A DNA stretch of 64,000 nt, from the NCBI RefSeq assembly GCF_003259845.1, contig NZ_QLMJ01000006.1, forward strand, positions 62,001-126,000, in the 5' to 3' direction. The stretch is from Actinoplanes lutulentus (GTDB taxonomy: Bacteria; Actinomycetota; Actinomycetes; Mycobacteriales; Micromonosporaceae). The notes beneath the pieces are model-generated. The model searched no databases. It was not told where the DNA came from and was given only the letters and a program-made list of their open reading frames with translations. The position numbers were made by a program, and so were the translations under genes. Positions 56,201 through 64,000 of this stretch are shown here, piece by piece (within the stretch, counting starts at the first letter, position 1; the number at the start of each line of letters is the position of its first letter).

Positions 56201-57868
56201 GGTCAGCCCGGCGGGCAGGGTGAGCTCGGCCCGGGCGGCGGGTTCCGGGTCCGGGCCGAGGTTGCGGACGATCCCGGTCCAGGTCACCCCGGCCGGCAGG
56301 GCGGCACGCTGGAGGTAGGTGGGCACGACGGTCAGCGTCGCCGTGAGATCGCTGTCCGGCTGGAGAACCGTGCTGGCGGCGGTGCTGCCGACCGAGGCCA
56401 CGGCCACGCTCGTGGTACGCCCGGTGTAGCTGACGTTCACCATGTTGGCGATGGCGTACCCGGCCGGGGTGTTCAGGTCGGTCTTGACCCGGAAGGTGAC
56501 GTACGTGCTGCCCAGGTACGGGATGTTGCCCAGCCGGAACACCGCGGTGCCACCGCCGGCCTCAGCACCGTCGGCGTCGGCCGCGTCGGTGACCGCCGAG
56601 CCCTGTATTCGCAGCGTACCGGGCACGTACGTGGTGAAGACCGGCATCGCGTCGGCGAGCGTGACACCGTCGGCGATGTCGTTGCCGTCGTTGCGTACCG
56701 CGATCCGGTACTCGATCTCGTCGCCGGGCACCAGCGGGCCGCCGTTCACGTCGGTCGCGGTCATGGTGGTGACGATCTTGGGCGCGTACAGGTCGATGGC
56801 GATGGTGATGACGCCCGGGTAATAGGTCTCGCCGGCCGTGGTCATCGTGAGGGTCGCGCTGGTCGCGGCGTTGCCGAGCACCCCGGAGGCGTCGAGGCGG
56901 TCGATGTCGACACCGAGCAGGTTCCGGTAGTTCGGGCTGCGGCCGCCGACGATCGCCCCGGCCTGGCTGACCGTGCTGTTGAAGACGTTGTTCGCCGGGT
57001 TCGCCCCGTCGCTCAGCGACTGGCCGTTCAGTTGCAGGCCGTCGCCGCTCTTTCCCAGATCCCCTTCGTACGCGACCGCGCCCACCTCGGCACGCACGGT
57101 TCCGCTGTGCGGCGTCTCGAAACCGGTCACCGGAATCGACACACTGCCCGAGGTGATCGAGCCGAACCCGTCGTAGACCCGCAGGCTGCGCAGCGCTTCG
57201 GCGGGGTTCGAGTACGCGATCGCGAGCGTCCACCCGGCGTACCGATCGGTGCCCCGGCCGGACTGGATGTCGGCTACCCCGTACACGCCGTTGCCGACGC
57301 CGGCGACCAGCGCGGTCACGTCGGCGAAACCCTGGTAAGCCCCGTTGGCGCTGATCGTGTAGAGGCTGGACGCGGTGATCGGGTTCCAGGCCGGCCCGGC
57401 CGGGGTCCGGAATCGCACCCTGTTCTTGTTCGCCGGAGTGGGCGCCGCCGCGCCGAGCAGCGCGCCCACCGAGCTGCCGGCACTCGGGTCGGCGCCCCAG
57501 TACAGGCCGGCGAAGAGCACGGTGCTCCCGGCGGGCATGTCGATCGTCGCGGTGCTGTCGTTGAAGGTCGCCGGGTCACCGTCCGCATCCGTGAAGATCA
57601 TCGGATAGCCGTTGTCGTTCAGCTCCTCGGTGGCGGCCGACCCGATGCCGTTCCGCGCGTCCGCGCAGGTCGGCGTGAGCAGGTGGATCGGGCAGGTCAG
57701 GTTCGCGTTGCCGCGCAGCAGGATCGCGCCGTTCGCGTTCACGTCGAACCGGGTGGTGAACGGCGTCGTGATGGCGGCCGCGACCCGGGCCGGCGGCAGG
57801 ATCGTCAGCATCAGGGCCAGGACGAGGAGCAGGACTCCGGCGCTCTTCGCCGGGTACCCGTCACGCAC
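53231..57868 (-). CDS. Giant cell-wall-anchored surface protein B (DUF11 + Ig-like array, LPTTG)
   Basis: 1545 residues from GTG at 57868, which overlaps the upstream gene's stop by 8 bases; an in-frame upstream ATG at 57934 would overlap by 74. Signal peptide (about 1-32, ending RVAAA), a conserved N-domain (about 35-365, NANGAILLRGN and TDRYAGWTLAIAY), DUF11-type repeats (about 370-600), nine Ig/cadherin-like repeats of about 95 residues (about 610-1440, each starting near PPVARPD with VLANDTDPN), a Ser/Pro stalk, and a sortase signal LPTTG, hydrophobic helix and RPRKN. Likely adhesin or structural protein. Paralogue of the next gene. Confidence 0.88.
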   Translation of the reverse strand: MRDGYPAKSAGVLLLVLALMLTILPPARVAAAITTPFTTRFDVNANGAILLRGNANLTCPIHLLTPTCADARNGIGSAATEELNDNGYPMIFTDADGDPATFNDSTATIDMPAGSTVLFAGLYWGADPSAGSSVGALLGAAAPTPANKNRVRFRTPAGPAWNPITASSLYTISANGAYQGFADVTALVAGVGNGVYGVADIQSGRGTDRYAGWTLAIAYSNPAEALRSLRVYDGFGSITSGSVSIPVTGFETPHSGTVRAEVGAVAYEGDLGKSGDGLQLNGQSLSDGANPANNVFNSTVSQAGAIVGGRSPNYRNLLGVDIDRLDASGVLGNAATSATLTMTTAGETYYPGVITIAIDLYAPKIVTTMTATDVNGGPLVPGDEIEYRIAVRNDGNDIADGVTLADAMPVFTTYVPGTLRIQGSAVTDAADADGAEAGGGTAVFRLGNIPYLGSTYVTFRVKTDLNTPAGYAIANMVNVSYTGRTTSVAVASVGSTAASTVLQPDSDLTATLTVVPTYLQRAALPAGVTWTGIVRNLGPDPEPAARAELTLPAGLTAGALPAGCVAAGQVVTCALGPLLAGHQASVSIPAVADASAASTAVATLAAAGTGRDTVSGNNTATAPLAVNTPPTAVADTATTTNGTPVSIDVTGNDTSAQPLLVSITAMPPHGAAVVEADGTITYTPVLGWTGADTFTYEVDDGHGGTGTATVTVTTANALPTAFDDARNAPPATAVTIGVLANDTDPNSGFGDSVSLIGFGQPQSGAGVVTQTGPQLTYTPDVSFSGRAHFTYTIADSHGGQATGHVYVDVENAAPTAAGDAATTPFQTVVLIDVLNNDTDPNVADVKILDSVGAPGSISAGQVRYQPPAGFSGTVTFPYTMKDGGGLTSTATVTVTVLNAAPVAADLAFSNIPFGQYLDVDVLGSATDANLPPDTLRVSGATNPSNGTTVLQPDGSIRYTPDARFSGADQFDYTIDDGHGGTDTGRVTVTVVNALPVARPDAVTVRAGIAYVIDVLANDDDDPNGDPLTVTVTSPPAHGTATVGPGRKITYTPGAGYSGSDSFGYTLSDGIGSSGAAVTIGVVNSPPVARADSITTDTDTAVIIDPLANDDDPNLDALTLAGTTAATHGTLVHNADDTLTYTPAAGFYGTDAIGYTIEDPAGSASSAIITITVRNAAPIAVDDAFTVQPQVVTVLNVLANDHDPNTGQVLRVASAGTAGKGAVVLRPDGTITYTSAAGNSGPDTFSYVVSDDLGRTDTGLVTVTIVANAPPVARPDTSSVLTGRTVLIDVLANDTDVNTGQTLTIDAAGLPGHGSASLSGGRIRYAPTGDQTGLDTFTYQISDGAGGTASATVEVIVIDGRPPAVPDRAAATKPGQRVGVPLPGTDHQGRAITVTGVGTPAHGTVVLNADGSVTYTPDPGFTGTDTFTYTVVDANGNVAQASVVIVVGLEASTSPSPGPSLSPSPSLSPAPGVSASPHPTQPAQPSIPPGPNQPEPSSPPRPSPTDPINQELPTTGSSTTISLVRAGAAAVLTGAALHLLSRPRKN

Positions 57869-60800
57869 GGTGGCGACCGGGTCGGTGCCGGCCCGGCGGG
57901 AGCGTGCCGTGCACCCCGGCCGTGTACAGGACACCGCCGATCAGCAGGATCACCACACCCGTGTTGATCATCGTGGAGACGTTCGCGCCGGTCGTGGCCA
58001 GGTCGTCTGCGGAGGCGACGCGGACCGTCACGGTCGCGGTGGCGGTACCGCCGTGACCGTCGCTGATCGTGTACGTGAACGTGTCGAGCCCGGACGTCCG
58101 TTCGTCGTCCGGCGCGTACGTGATGCCGCCGTCCGCGGTGACCACTGCCGTTCCGTGCTCGGGCCGGCCGACCGAGACGACGGTCAAGAAGTCGTCGTCG
58201 GGATCGGTGTCGTCGGAGGTCGGCCGGACCACGATCGACTTGCCGCTGACCACGGAGTAACGGTCATCCGTCGCCACCGGCGGGCGGTTGGCGCCGGCCA
58301 CCCGCACGGTGATGGTCCCGCTGACCAGCTCACCCTTGGCGTTCACCGCGGAATAGGTGAACGTGTCCTTTCCCCGGAAACCGGGTGCCGGTGTGTAGGT
58401 GACGGTGCCGTTGCTGTTCAGGCGGACGGTGCCGTGCTCAGGCGTACCCAGGGAATTGATTTTGATCTTGTTGCCGCTCTTGTCGGTTCTGGGCATGGTG
58501 ATCGAGAGCGGGGTGCCGGGCTTCGCGACGACGGACTTGTCGGGTGCGGCGGATGTGGCGGAGGGTGACGGCGAGGGCTGAGTGACAGCGCCGATCACCA
58601 CAGTCACGGTCGCCGTGTCGGTAGCGCCATGGTCGTCGGCGATCACGTAGGTGAAGGTGTCGGTGCCGGTCGCGCCCGATTTCGGGGTGTAGACGACCTT
58701 GCCGCCGACCAGCTTCACGGTGCCTTTCGACGCGGTGCCGACCGAGGTGACCTTGAGGACCTGGCCGGTGTTCGGGTCGACGTCGTTGCTCAGCACCGCG
58801 AGCGTGGCCGCCTTGCCGGGCTGAACGGTGAATCGGTCGTCGACAGCGATCGGCGGGGCGTTGTGCACGGTCACGGTGACCGTCGTGGTGTCGGTGAGAC
58901 CGTCCGGATCGGTGACCGTGTAGGTGAACGTGTCGATGCCGAGGAACCCGGACGCCGGGGTGTAGGTGAGCGTGCCGTCCGCGTTGATCGCAACCGTGCC
59001 GTGCGCCGGGGTGGTCGTCGCGGTGACGCTGAGGGTGTCGCCGTTCGCGTCGGTGTCGTTGTCCAGCACCCGGATCAGCACGGGCGTCGCCGAGTCGGTG
59101 GCGATCGAGTCCGGCCGGGCCACCGGGGCCACGTCCAGGACGGTGACGGCGACGGTCGCCCCCGCGGTGCCGCCCTGCCCGTCACTGACCGTGTAGTGGA
59201 ACGTGTCCGGCCCGTGATAGCCGGCCGCCGGCGTGTAGACCACCTTGCCCGCCGTGACCGCGACGGTGCCGTGCGAGGGCTGGACGTCGACGGTGATCGT
59301 GAGCGGGTCGCCGTTCGGGTCGGAGTCGTTGGCGAGCACGTCGATCGGCGTGGGCGCGCCGGACGCGACGCTCACCGCGTCGGCCCGGGCGATGGGTACG
59401 CCGTTCGCCACCACCACCGTGACCGAGGCGGTAGCCGTGCCGCCGCGGGAGTCGGTGAGCGTGTAGTCGAAGCGGTCGCTTCCGGAGAACCCGGCGTTCG
59501 GGGTGTAGGTGACCGTGCCGTTCGCGTTGCGGACCACCACACCGTTGGCGGGCGCGCTGGTGCCCAGCACCGTGCGCGTGTCGCCGTTCGGGTCGCTCGA
59601 TCCGGCCACCAGGTCCACGGTCACCGCGCTGCCGTACGGGGTGGTCACCGACTTGGCGGCGGCGGTCGGTGGCGCGTTGGCGACGGTCACCACGACCTGG
59701 GCGTTCGCCGTGCCGCCGTTGCCGTCCGAGATGGTGTACGTGAACGTGGCGTTCCCGGAGAACCCGGCCGGCGCGGTGTAGCTGATCATCCCGCCGGAGA
59801 TGGTCGCGCTGCCGTGGTCGGGCGTGCTCACGCCGGTGATGCTGAGCGCGTCGCCGTCCGGGTCGCTGTCGTTGGCGAGCACGTCCACGGCGACGGTGCC
59901 GAGGTAGCCCACGGTGTCCGCGTCGTCGGCCGCGACCGGGGTGGTGTTGCCGACGTCCACGCGTACGGTCGCCGTCGCGGTGCCGCCGTTACCGTCCGAG
60001 ATCGTGTACGTGAAGGTCGCCGGGCCGTGGAACGCCGGGCTCGGCGGGGTGTAGACGACCTGGTTGCCGCTGATCGCCACGGATCCGGCGCCGCCAGGTG
60101 GCTGGGTCACCGCGGTGACCGTCCGGGTGTCGCCGTTCGGGTCGGTGTCGTTGGCGACCACGTCGATGGTGACCGCCACGCCGGCCGGGGTGCCGATCTG
60201 GTCGTCGAAGGCCACCGGCACGCCGTTCCCGGTGGTCACCGTGACGGTCGCGGTGCCGGTGCCGCCCTGCGGGTCGGTCAGCGTGTAGGTGAACGTGTCC
60301 ACGCCGCGCCAGGCCGGATTCGGGGTGTACGTGACCGTCTGGTTGGCGTTCACGACAGTGGAGCCGTGGCTCGGCGCGCCGGTCACCGACACGGTCAGCG
60401 TGTTCGTCGCGTCGTCGGGGTCGGTGTCGTTCGCGCGTACTCCGATGGTGATGGCCGTGGCGTTGCCGGTGCTCGCGCTCTCCGGCTGGGGCTGCGGCGC
60501 GGCGTTGACCCGCAGGTTCACGGTCGCGGTGTTGTTCGCCGCGTTCGCGTCCGAGCCGACACCGGAGACGGTCACGCTCGCGGTCGCCGTGGTGGCCGCG
60601 CTGTTGTCCACCACGGCCGGTACGACGACCGTGCCCCGGGTGCCGCCGGCCAGCGCGGCGAACGTGCAGGTGACGGTCTGGCCGGAGGCCGAGCAGCCGG
60701 CCGGCTGGGTGACGCCCGGGGTGACGCCGGTGGGGAGGGTCAGCACGGCCCGGGGCTCGGGTTCGAGGTGTGGCCCGTCGTTGTCGACAGTGATCGTGTA

Positions 60801-62354
60801 GTCGACCGGGTTCGAGGCGACGGCCCGCTGCACGACGGCCGGGGCCACGGTCAGCCCGGCCCGCCGATCCGTGTCGGGCTGGTGCACGGTCAGGGTGTTC
60901 TGATCGCCGATCCCGGAGATCGTCATCGAGCTGGTGGTTCCCCGGAACGTGGTGTTCGGGACGTTCACGATGCTCGAACCGGCGGCCGTGCCGGTGTTCA
61001 CGGTGACCCGGAAGGTGACGTACTTGGTGTCGTTGAACGCCAGCGTGCCGAGGTCGAACGTGGCCTTGCTCGGCGTGTAGTTCCCGGTGTCGCTGATCGG
61101 GGTGCCGCCGATGGTGAGCGAGTTCGGCACGTACGTGGTGCCGGTCGGGATCGCGTCGATCAGGGTGGACAGGCTCGCGGTGTCGCTGCCGTCGTTGCGG
61201 ACCGCGATCCGGTACTCGATGACGTCGCCGGGCAGCACGTCGCCGCCGTTCAGATCGGTCGGCGTGGTCGTGGTGACCAGCTTCGGCGCGAACAGGTCGG
61301 TGGTGAAGGTGACCACGCCGGGGTAATACGTCTCGCCGCTGGTGGTCAGCGTGAGCGAGGCCGAGGTGGCGTCGTTGGCCAGCTTGTTGTTCGCGTCGAA
61401 CTGGTCGATGTCGACGCCCATCAGGTTCGACCAGGCCGGCGTGCGGCTGCCGACCGCCGAACCGCCCTCGCTGACCGTGCTGTTGAAGAAGTTGTTCGAG
61501 AAGTTCAGCGCGTCGCTCATCGGCGCCGCGTTGAGCTGCAGCGTGTCGCCGATCTTGCCGAGGTCACCCTCGTAGACGACGGTGCCGATGTCGGCGTCGA
61601 CAGTGCCGGTGTGCGGGGTCTGGAAACCGCTGATGCCGATGGTCAGCGAGTTCGAACTGCTGCTGACCACGCCGAACCCGTCGAAGATCCGCAGACTGTG
61701 CATGGCCTGGGCGTCGTCGTGGTACGCGATCGCCAGGGCCCATCCGGCGTACCGGTCCTTGCCGGTGCCGGCCTGGATGTTGGCGACCTGGTACACGCCG
61801 TTACCGGCACCGGACACCAGCGCGGTGACGTCGGCGAACCCCTGGTACGCCGTGAGCGACCCGCTGTTGAAGATCCGATCCGCGGTCACCGTGTTCCACG
61901 CGGCGCCGGCCGGGGTGGCGAGCAGCACCTTGTTCTTGTCCGCCGGGGTGGTGGCCGCCGCGCCGTTGGTCCCGGCGGTCGTGTCGGCGCTCCAGTAGAG
62001 GCCGGCGTACAGAACCGTGCCACCGGCCGGCAGGGTGACCGTCGCGGCGCTGTGGTTGAACGTGAGCGGGTCGCTGTCGGTGTTGATCTGCTCCATGTCG
62101 TACCCGTTGTTGTTCAGCGACTCGCCGAACGCGGCAGTGGCCGTCCCGCCCTGGCCCGCCGGGCAGCCGTTGGCCGCGGCCGGGCAGCGCAGGTTCGTGT
62201 TGCCGCGCAGCATGATCGCGCCGTTGGCGTTAACCCCGAACCGCTGGGTGAACGGGTCGGTGATGGCAGCGCCGGCCTCACGGGTCGTGACGGCGATCCC
62301 GGTCAGCACGAGCAGGGCGATGGCGGTCATAAAAGCCGCCAAACGGTACGACAT
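57861..62354 (-). CDS. Giant cell-wall-anchored surface protein A (DUF11 + Ig-like array, LATTG)
   Basis: 1497 residues. Signal peptide (about 1-30, ending EAGAA), the same N-domain (about 33-360, NANGAIMLRGN and KDRYAGWALAIAY), DUF11-type repeats (about 365-600), nine Ig/cadherin-like repeats (about 610-1430), then LATTG, a hydrophobic helix and a basic tail (HRPGRHRA). LAXTG is the motif preferred by actinobacterial class E sortases, unlike LPTTG in the paralogue, so the two may be attached by different sortases. Upstream member of the pair; no sortase gene lies here. Confidence 0.9.
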   Translation of the reverse strand: MSYRLAAFMTAIALLVLTGIAVTTREAGAAITDPFTQRFGVNANGAIMLRGNTNLRCPAAANGCPAGQGGTATAAFGESLNNNGYDMEQINTDSDPLTFNHSAATVTLPAGGTVLYAGLYWSADTTAGTNGAAATTPADKNKVLLATPAGAAWNTVTADRIFNSGSLTAYQGFADVTALVSGAGNGVYQVANIQAGTGKDRYAGWALAIAYHDDAQAMHSLRIFDGFGVVSSSSNSLTIGISGFQTPHTGTVDADIGTVVYEGDLGKIGDTLQLNAAPMSDALNFSNNFFNSTVSEGGSAVGSRTPAWSNLMGVDIDQFDANNKLANDATSASLTLTTSGETYYPGVVTFTTDLFAPKLVTTTTPTDLNGGDVLPGDVIEYRIAVRNDGSDTASLSTLIDAIPTGTTYVPNSLTIGGTPISDTGNYTPSKATFDLGTLAFNDTKYVTFRVTVNTGTAAGSSIVNVPNTTFRGTTSSMTISGIGDQNTLTVHQPDTDRRAGLTVAPAVVQRAVASNPVDYTITVDNDGPHLEPEPRAVLTLPTGVTPGVTQPAGCSASGQTVTCTFAALAGGTRGTVVVPAVVDNSAATTATASVTVSGVGSDANAANNTATVNLRVNAAPQPQPESASTGNATAITIGVRANDTDPDDATNTLTVSVTGAPSHGSTVVNANQTVTYTPNPAWRGVDTFTYTLTDPQGGTGTATVTVTTGNGVPVAFDDQIGTPAGVAVTIDVVANDTDPNGDTRTVTAVTQPPGGAGSVAISGNQVVYTPPSPAFHGPATFTYTISDGNGGTATATVRVDVGNTTPVAADDADTVGYLGTVAVDVLANDSDPDGDALSITGVSTPDHGSATISGGMISYTAPAGFSGNATFTYTISDGNGGTANAQVVVTVANAPPTAAAKSVTTPYGSAVTVDLVAGSSDPNGDTRTVLGTSAPANGVVVRNANGTVTYTPNAGFSGSDRFDYTLTDSRGGTATASVTVVVANGVPIARADAVSVASGAPTPIDVLANDSDPNGDPLTITVDVQPSHGTVAVTAGKVVYTPAAGYHGPDTFHYTVSDGQGGTAGATVAVTVLDVAPVARPDSIATDSATPVLIRVLDNDTDANGDTLSVTATTTPAHGTVAINADGTLTYTPASGFLGIDTFTYTVTDPDGLTDTTTVTVTVHNAPPIAVDDRFTVQPGKAATLAVLSNDVDPNTGQVLKVTSVGTASKGTVKLVGGKVVYTPKSGATGTDTFTYVIADDHGATDTATVTVVIGAVTQPSPSPSATSAAPDKSVVAKPGTPLSITMPRTDKSGNKIKINSLGTPEHGTVRLNSNGTVTYTPAPGFRGKDTFTYSAVNAKGELVSGTITVRVAGANRPPVATDDRYSVVSGKSIVVRPTSDDTDPDDDFLTVVSVGRPEHGTAVVTADGGITYAPDDERTSGLDTFTYTISDGHGGTATATVTVRVASADDLATTGANVSTMINTGVVILLIGGVLYTAGVHGTLPPGRHRPGRHRA

Positions 62355-62484
62355 GGTCGCAGGTTATGAATTCGAAGGTGCAGGGGGAGGAAGTCAAAGG
62401 TGCAGAACGGGTGCAACGACGGTGCTTCTCGGTGGCAAACATTCGTCCACCGGGGTGACACCGCGGCGAGCTAACGTGGGACAC

Positions 62485-64000
62485 GTGCGTGATCCCTCGG
62501 AATCCCGGTACTCGGCAGGACGTCTTTCTCCGATCCGGCGGACGGCTGACCTGCGCCGCCTCCGTGACGAGCAGTTCGACGTCCTGGTCATCGGCGGCGG
62601 CGTCACCGGCGCCGGGGCCGCGGTGGACGCCGCCTCCCGGGGGCTCAAGGTCGCCCTGGTCGAGGCCCGTGACTTCGCGGCCGGCACGTCCAGCCGGTCC
62701 AGCAAGCTGATCCACGGCGGCCTGCGTTACCTGGAGCAGCTGGAGCTGCACCTGGTGCACGAGGCGCTGACCGAGCGCGGCCTGCTCGCCACCCGCCTCG
62801 CGCCGCACCTGGTGCGCCCGGTGCCGATCCTGGTGCCGCTGCCGGAGGCGAATTACGCCCAGCGCACCTGGCAGCGGGCTTACTACGGTCTCGGCGTGGC
62901 GGCGTACGACGTCTTCGCCGGTGCCTTCGGCTCCGGGCGGGGCATGCCGCTGCACCGGCACCTGACCCGCGACGGCGCCCGGCACATGTTCCCGAGCCTG
63001 CGCGCCGACAAGATCGCCGGCGCGATCCGGTACTTCGACGGCCAGGTCGACGACGCCCGTCTGGTGGTCAACCTGGCCCGGACCGCGGCGAGCCTCGGCG
63101 CGGCAATGGTCACCAGCGCCCGGGTCACCGGTTTCGTGCGCGAGGCACGCCAGGTGGTCGGCGTCCGGGTGCGCGACCTGGAGGCGCCCGACTCGGAGGA
63201 GTTCGAGGTCCGCGCCAAGACGGTGGTCGCCGCGACCGGCGTCTGGAGCGACGACATGTCGCAGATGCTGCGCGACGTGGGCCTGCGTCCCGGCCTGCGG
63301 GTCCGCGCGTCGAAAGGCGTGCACCTCGTGGTGCCCCGCTCAGCGATCACCGGTGAGGCCGGGCTGATCCTGCGGACCGCCACCAGCGTGCTCTTCGTCA
63401 TCCCGTGGGGCGGCCACTGGATCATCGGGACCACCGACACCGACTGGCAGCTCGACCGATCGCACCCGGCCGCCTCGGCCCGCGACATCCGATACCTGCT
63501 CGACCAGGTCAACACGGTGCTGGACCGGCCGCTCACCACCGACGACATCGAGGGCGTCTACGCCGGGCTGCGCCCGCTGCTCTCCGGCGAGGCCGACTCG
63601 ACGTCGAAACTGTCCCGTGAGCACGCCGTGGTCGAGCCGATGCTCGGGCTGCTCCTGGTGGCCGGCGGAAAGTACACGACGTACCGGGTGATGGCCGCCG
63701 ACGTCATCGACCACGCGGTCCGCCGCCTCGGTGGCCCGGCGCAGCCGTCCCGCACCGACCAGCTTCCGCTGCTGGGCGCGGACGGTTACGCCGCCGCGTG
63801 GCGCGACCGGCAGGACATGGCCCGCCGGCACGGTGTCACCGCCGGGGTGGTCGAGCACCTCCTGGAGCGATACGGCACGCTCACCGTCCACCTGCTCGCG
63901 ATGATGGCCGCCGATCCGGACCTGGCGGCGCCACTCGCCGGAGCACCGGAATACCTCGCGGCCGAGGTGGCGTACGCGGCACTGGCCGAGGGTGCCCTCC
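62485..64000 (+). CDS. glpD: Glycerol-3-phosphate dehydrogenase (partial, runs off the end)
   Basis: About 505 codons visible from GTG at 62485 (MRDPSESRYSAGRLSP), no stop before the end of the window. FAD-binding Rossmann motif VLVIGGGVTGAGAAVDAASRG (about 34-54), LVEARDFAAGTSSRSSKLIHGGLRYLE, the motif FDGQVDDARLVVNL and the C-terminal domain VAGGKYTTYRVMA match aerobic flavin-dependent GlpD, which oxidises glycerol-3-phosphate to dihydroxyacetone phosphate at the membrane and feeds electrons to quinone. Divergent from the surface-protein operon. Confidence 0.95.
   Translation, partial: MRDPSESRYSAGRLSPIRRTADLRRLRDEQFDVLVIGGGVTGAGAAVDAASRGLKVALVEARDFAAGTSSRSSKLIHGGLRYLEQLELHLVHEALTERGLLATRLAPHLVRPVPILVPLPEANYAQRTWQRAYYGLGVAAYDVFAGAFGSGRGMPLHRHLTRDGARHMFPSLRADKIAGAIRYFDGQVDDARLVVNLARTAASLGAAMVTSARVTGFVREARQVVGVRVRDLEAPDSEEFEVRAKTVVAATGVWSDDMSQMLRDVGLRPGLRVRASKGVHLVVPRSAITGEAGLILRTATSVLFVIPWGGHWIIGTTDTDWQLDRSHPAASARDIRYLLDQVNTVLDRPLTTDDIEGVYAGLRPLLSGEADSTSKLSREHAVVEPMLGLLLVAGGKYTTYRVMAADVIDHAVRRLGGPAQPSRTDQLPLLGADGYAAAWRDRQDMARRHGVTAGVVEHLLERYGTLTVHLLAMMAADPDLAAPLAGAPEYLAAEVAYAALAEGAL

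Noticed and set aside
53933..57967. 1344-codon forward frame opposite surface protein B
   Set aside because: Composition is antisense-like (Arg/Gly/Val/His-rich, no domain), while the minus strand has signal peptide, repeats and sortase motif.
58629..62369. 1246-codon forward frame opposite surface protein A
   Set aside because: Same reason: the minus-strand protein has a coherent domain architecture and the forward frame does not.

Overview
The window is strongly GC-rich, with GC-ending codons, many GTG starts and tightly packed, often ATGA-overlapping genes. Together with DUF2510, DUF3263 and DUF4032 proteins, a SARP regulator with an NB-ARC/TPR tail, an MsiK-type ATPase, a Cdc48-like AAA+ protein and a stand-alone CIRCE-controlled groEL, this points to a filamentous actinobacterium, most likely Micromonosporaceae (Actinoplanes-like). 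Genus is an inference; no rRNA gene is present. It reads as ordinary chromosome: no prophage, integrase, transposase or CRISPR array was seen.

Layout. 1-9.6 kb: a beta-propeller protein, a ROK repressor divergent from an MFS exporter, an aminotransferase/RDD pair divergent from an Lrp/AsnC regulator, a second propeller protein and a class I (Fe-S) fumarase. 9.6-19.1 kb: a lipoprotein, a large SARP-NB-ARC-TPR regulator followed 4 bp later by class II fumarase (fumC), a secreted subtilase, then cysS-rlmB. 19.1-28.5 kb: a third propeller protein, a membrane protein overlapping an Hsp70-WD40 fusion, tRNA-Thr(UGU), msiK, a GNAT, a first palindrome island (25.3-25.55 kb), a TIGR04328-type protein, a fourth propeller protein and a secreted Ala/Ser/Pro protein. 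28.6-40.2 kb: a double-RCK ion channel, DUF4032, an S1 protease, PAP2, an amino-sugar operon (SIS-ROK-nagA) divergent from its DeoR-type regulator, a small CdiI-like gene bracketed by a 15-bp direct repeat, and an ABC exporter pair. 40.2-47.2 kb: DUF3263, the Cdc48-like ATPase, a lipoprotein, and a hydrolase-ABC fusion with its permease.

47.2-48.6 kb is a gene-free repeat island. It contains low-complexity tandem repeats, several long palindromes, a 10-bp tandem array and a G-run, and it shares two distinct palindromic element families with the 25.3-25.55 kb island 22 kb away. It ends at a SAM-I riboswitch in front of a threonine synthase homologue. Then come a small HExxH membrane protein, a GNAT, groEL with two CIRCE operators, two tandem giant cell-surface proteins (about 1500 residues each, sortase-type tails) and the start of glpD, which runs off the end.

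Most noteworthy: (1) a family of exactly 39-nt oriented hairpin elements, five copies in two islands, accompanied by a second 46-nt palindromic family in the same two islands; (2) an orphan CdiI-like gene bracketed by perfect 15-bp direct repeats that overlap stop codons; (3) a SAM-I riboswitch controlling a threonine synthase homologue, which is metabolically counter-intuitive; (4) a channel with RCK domains on both sides of the pore and a non-canonical filter; (5) an Hsp70 ATPase fused through a membrane segment to WD40 repeats. All functional statements are from reading the sequence; no database search was run.
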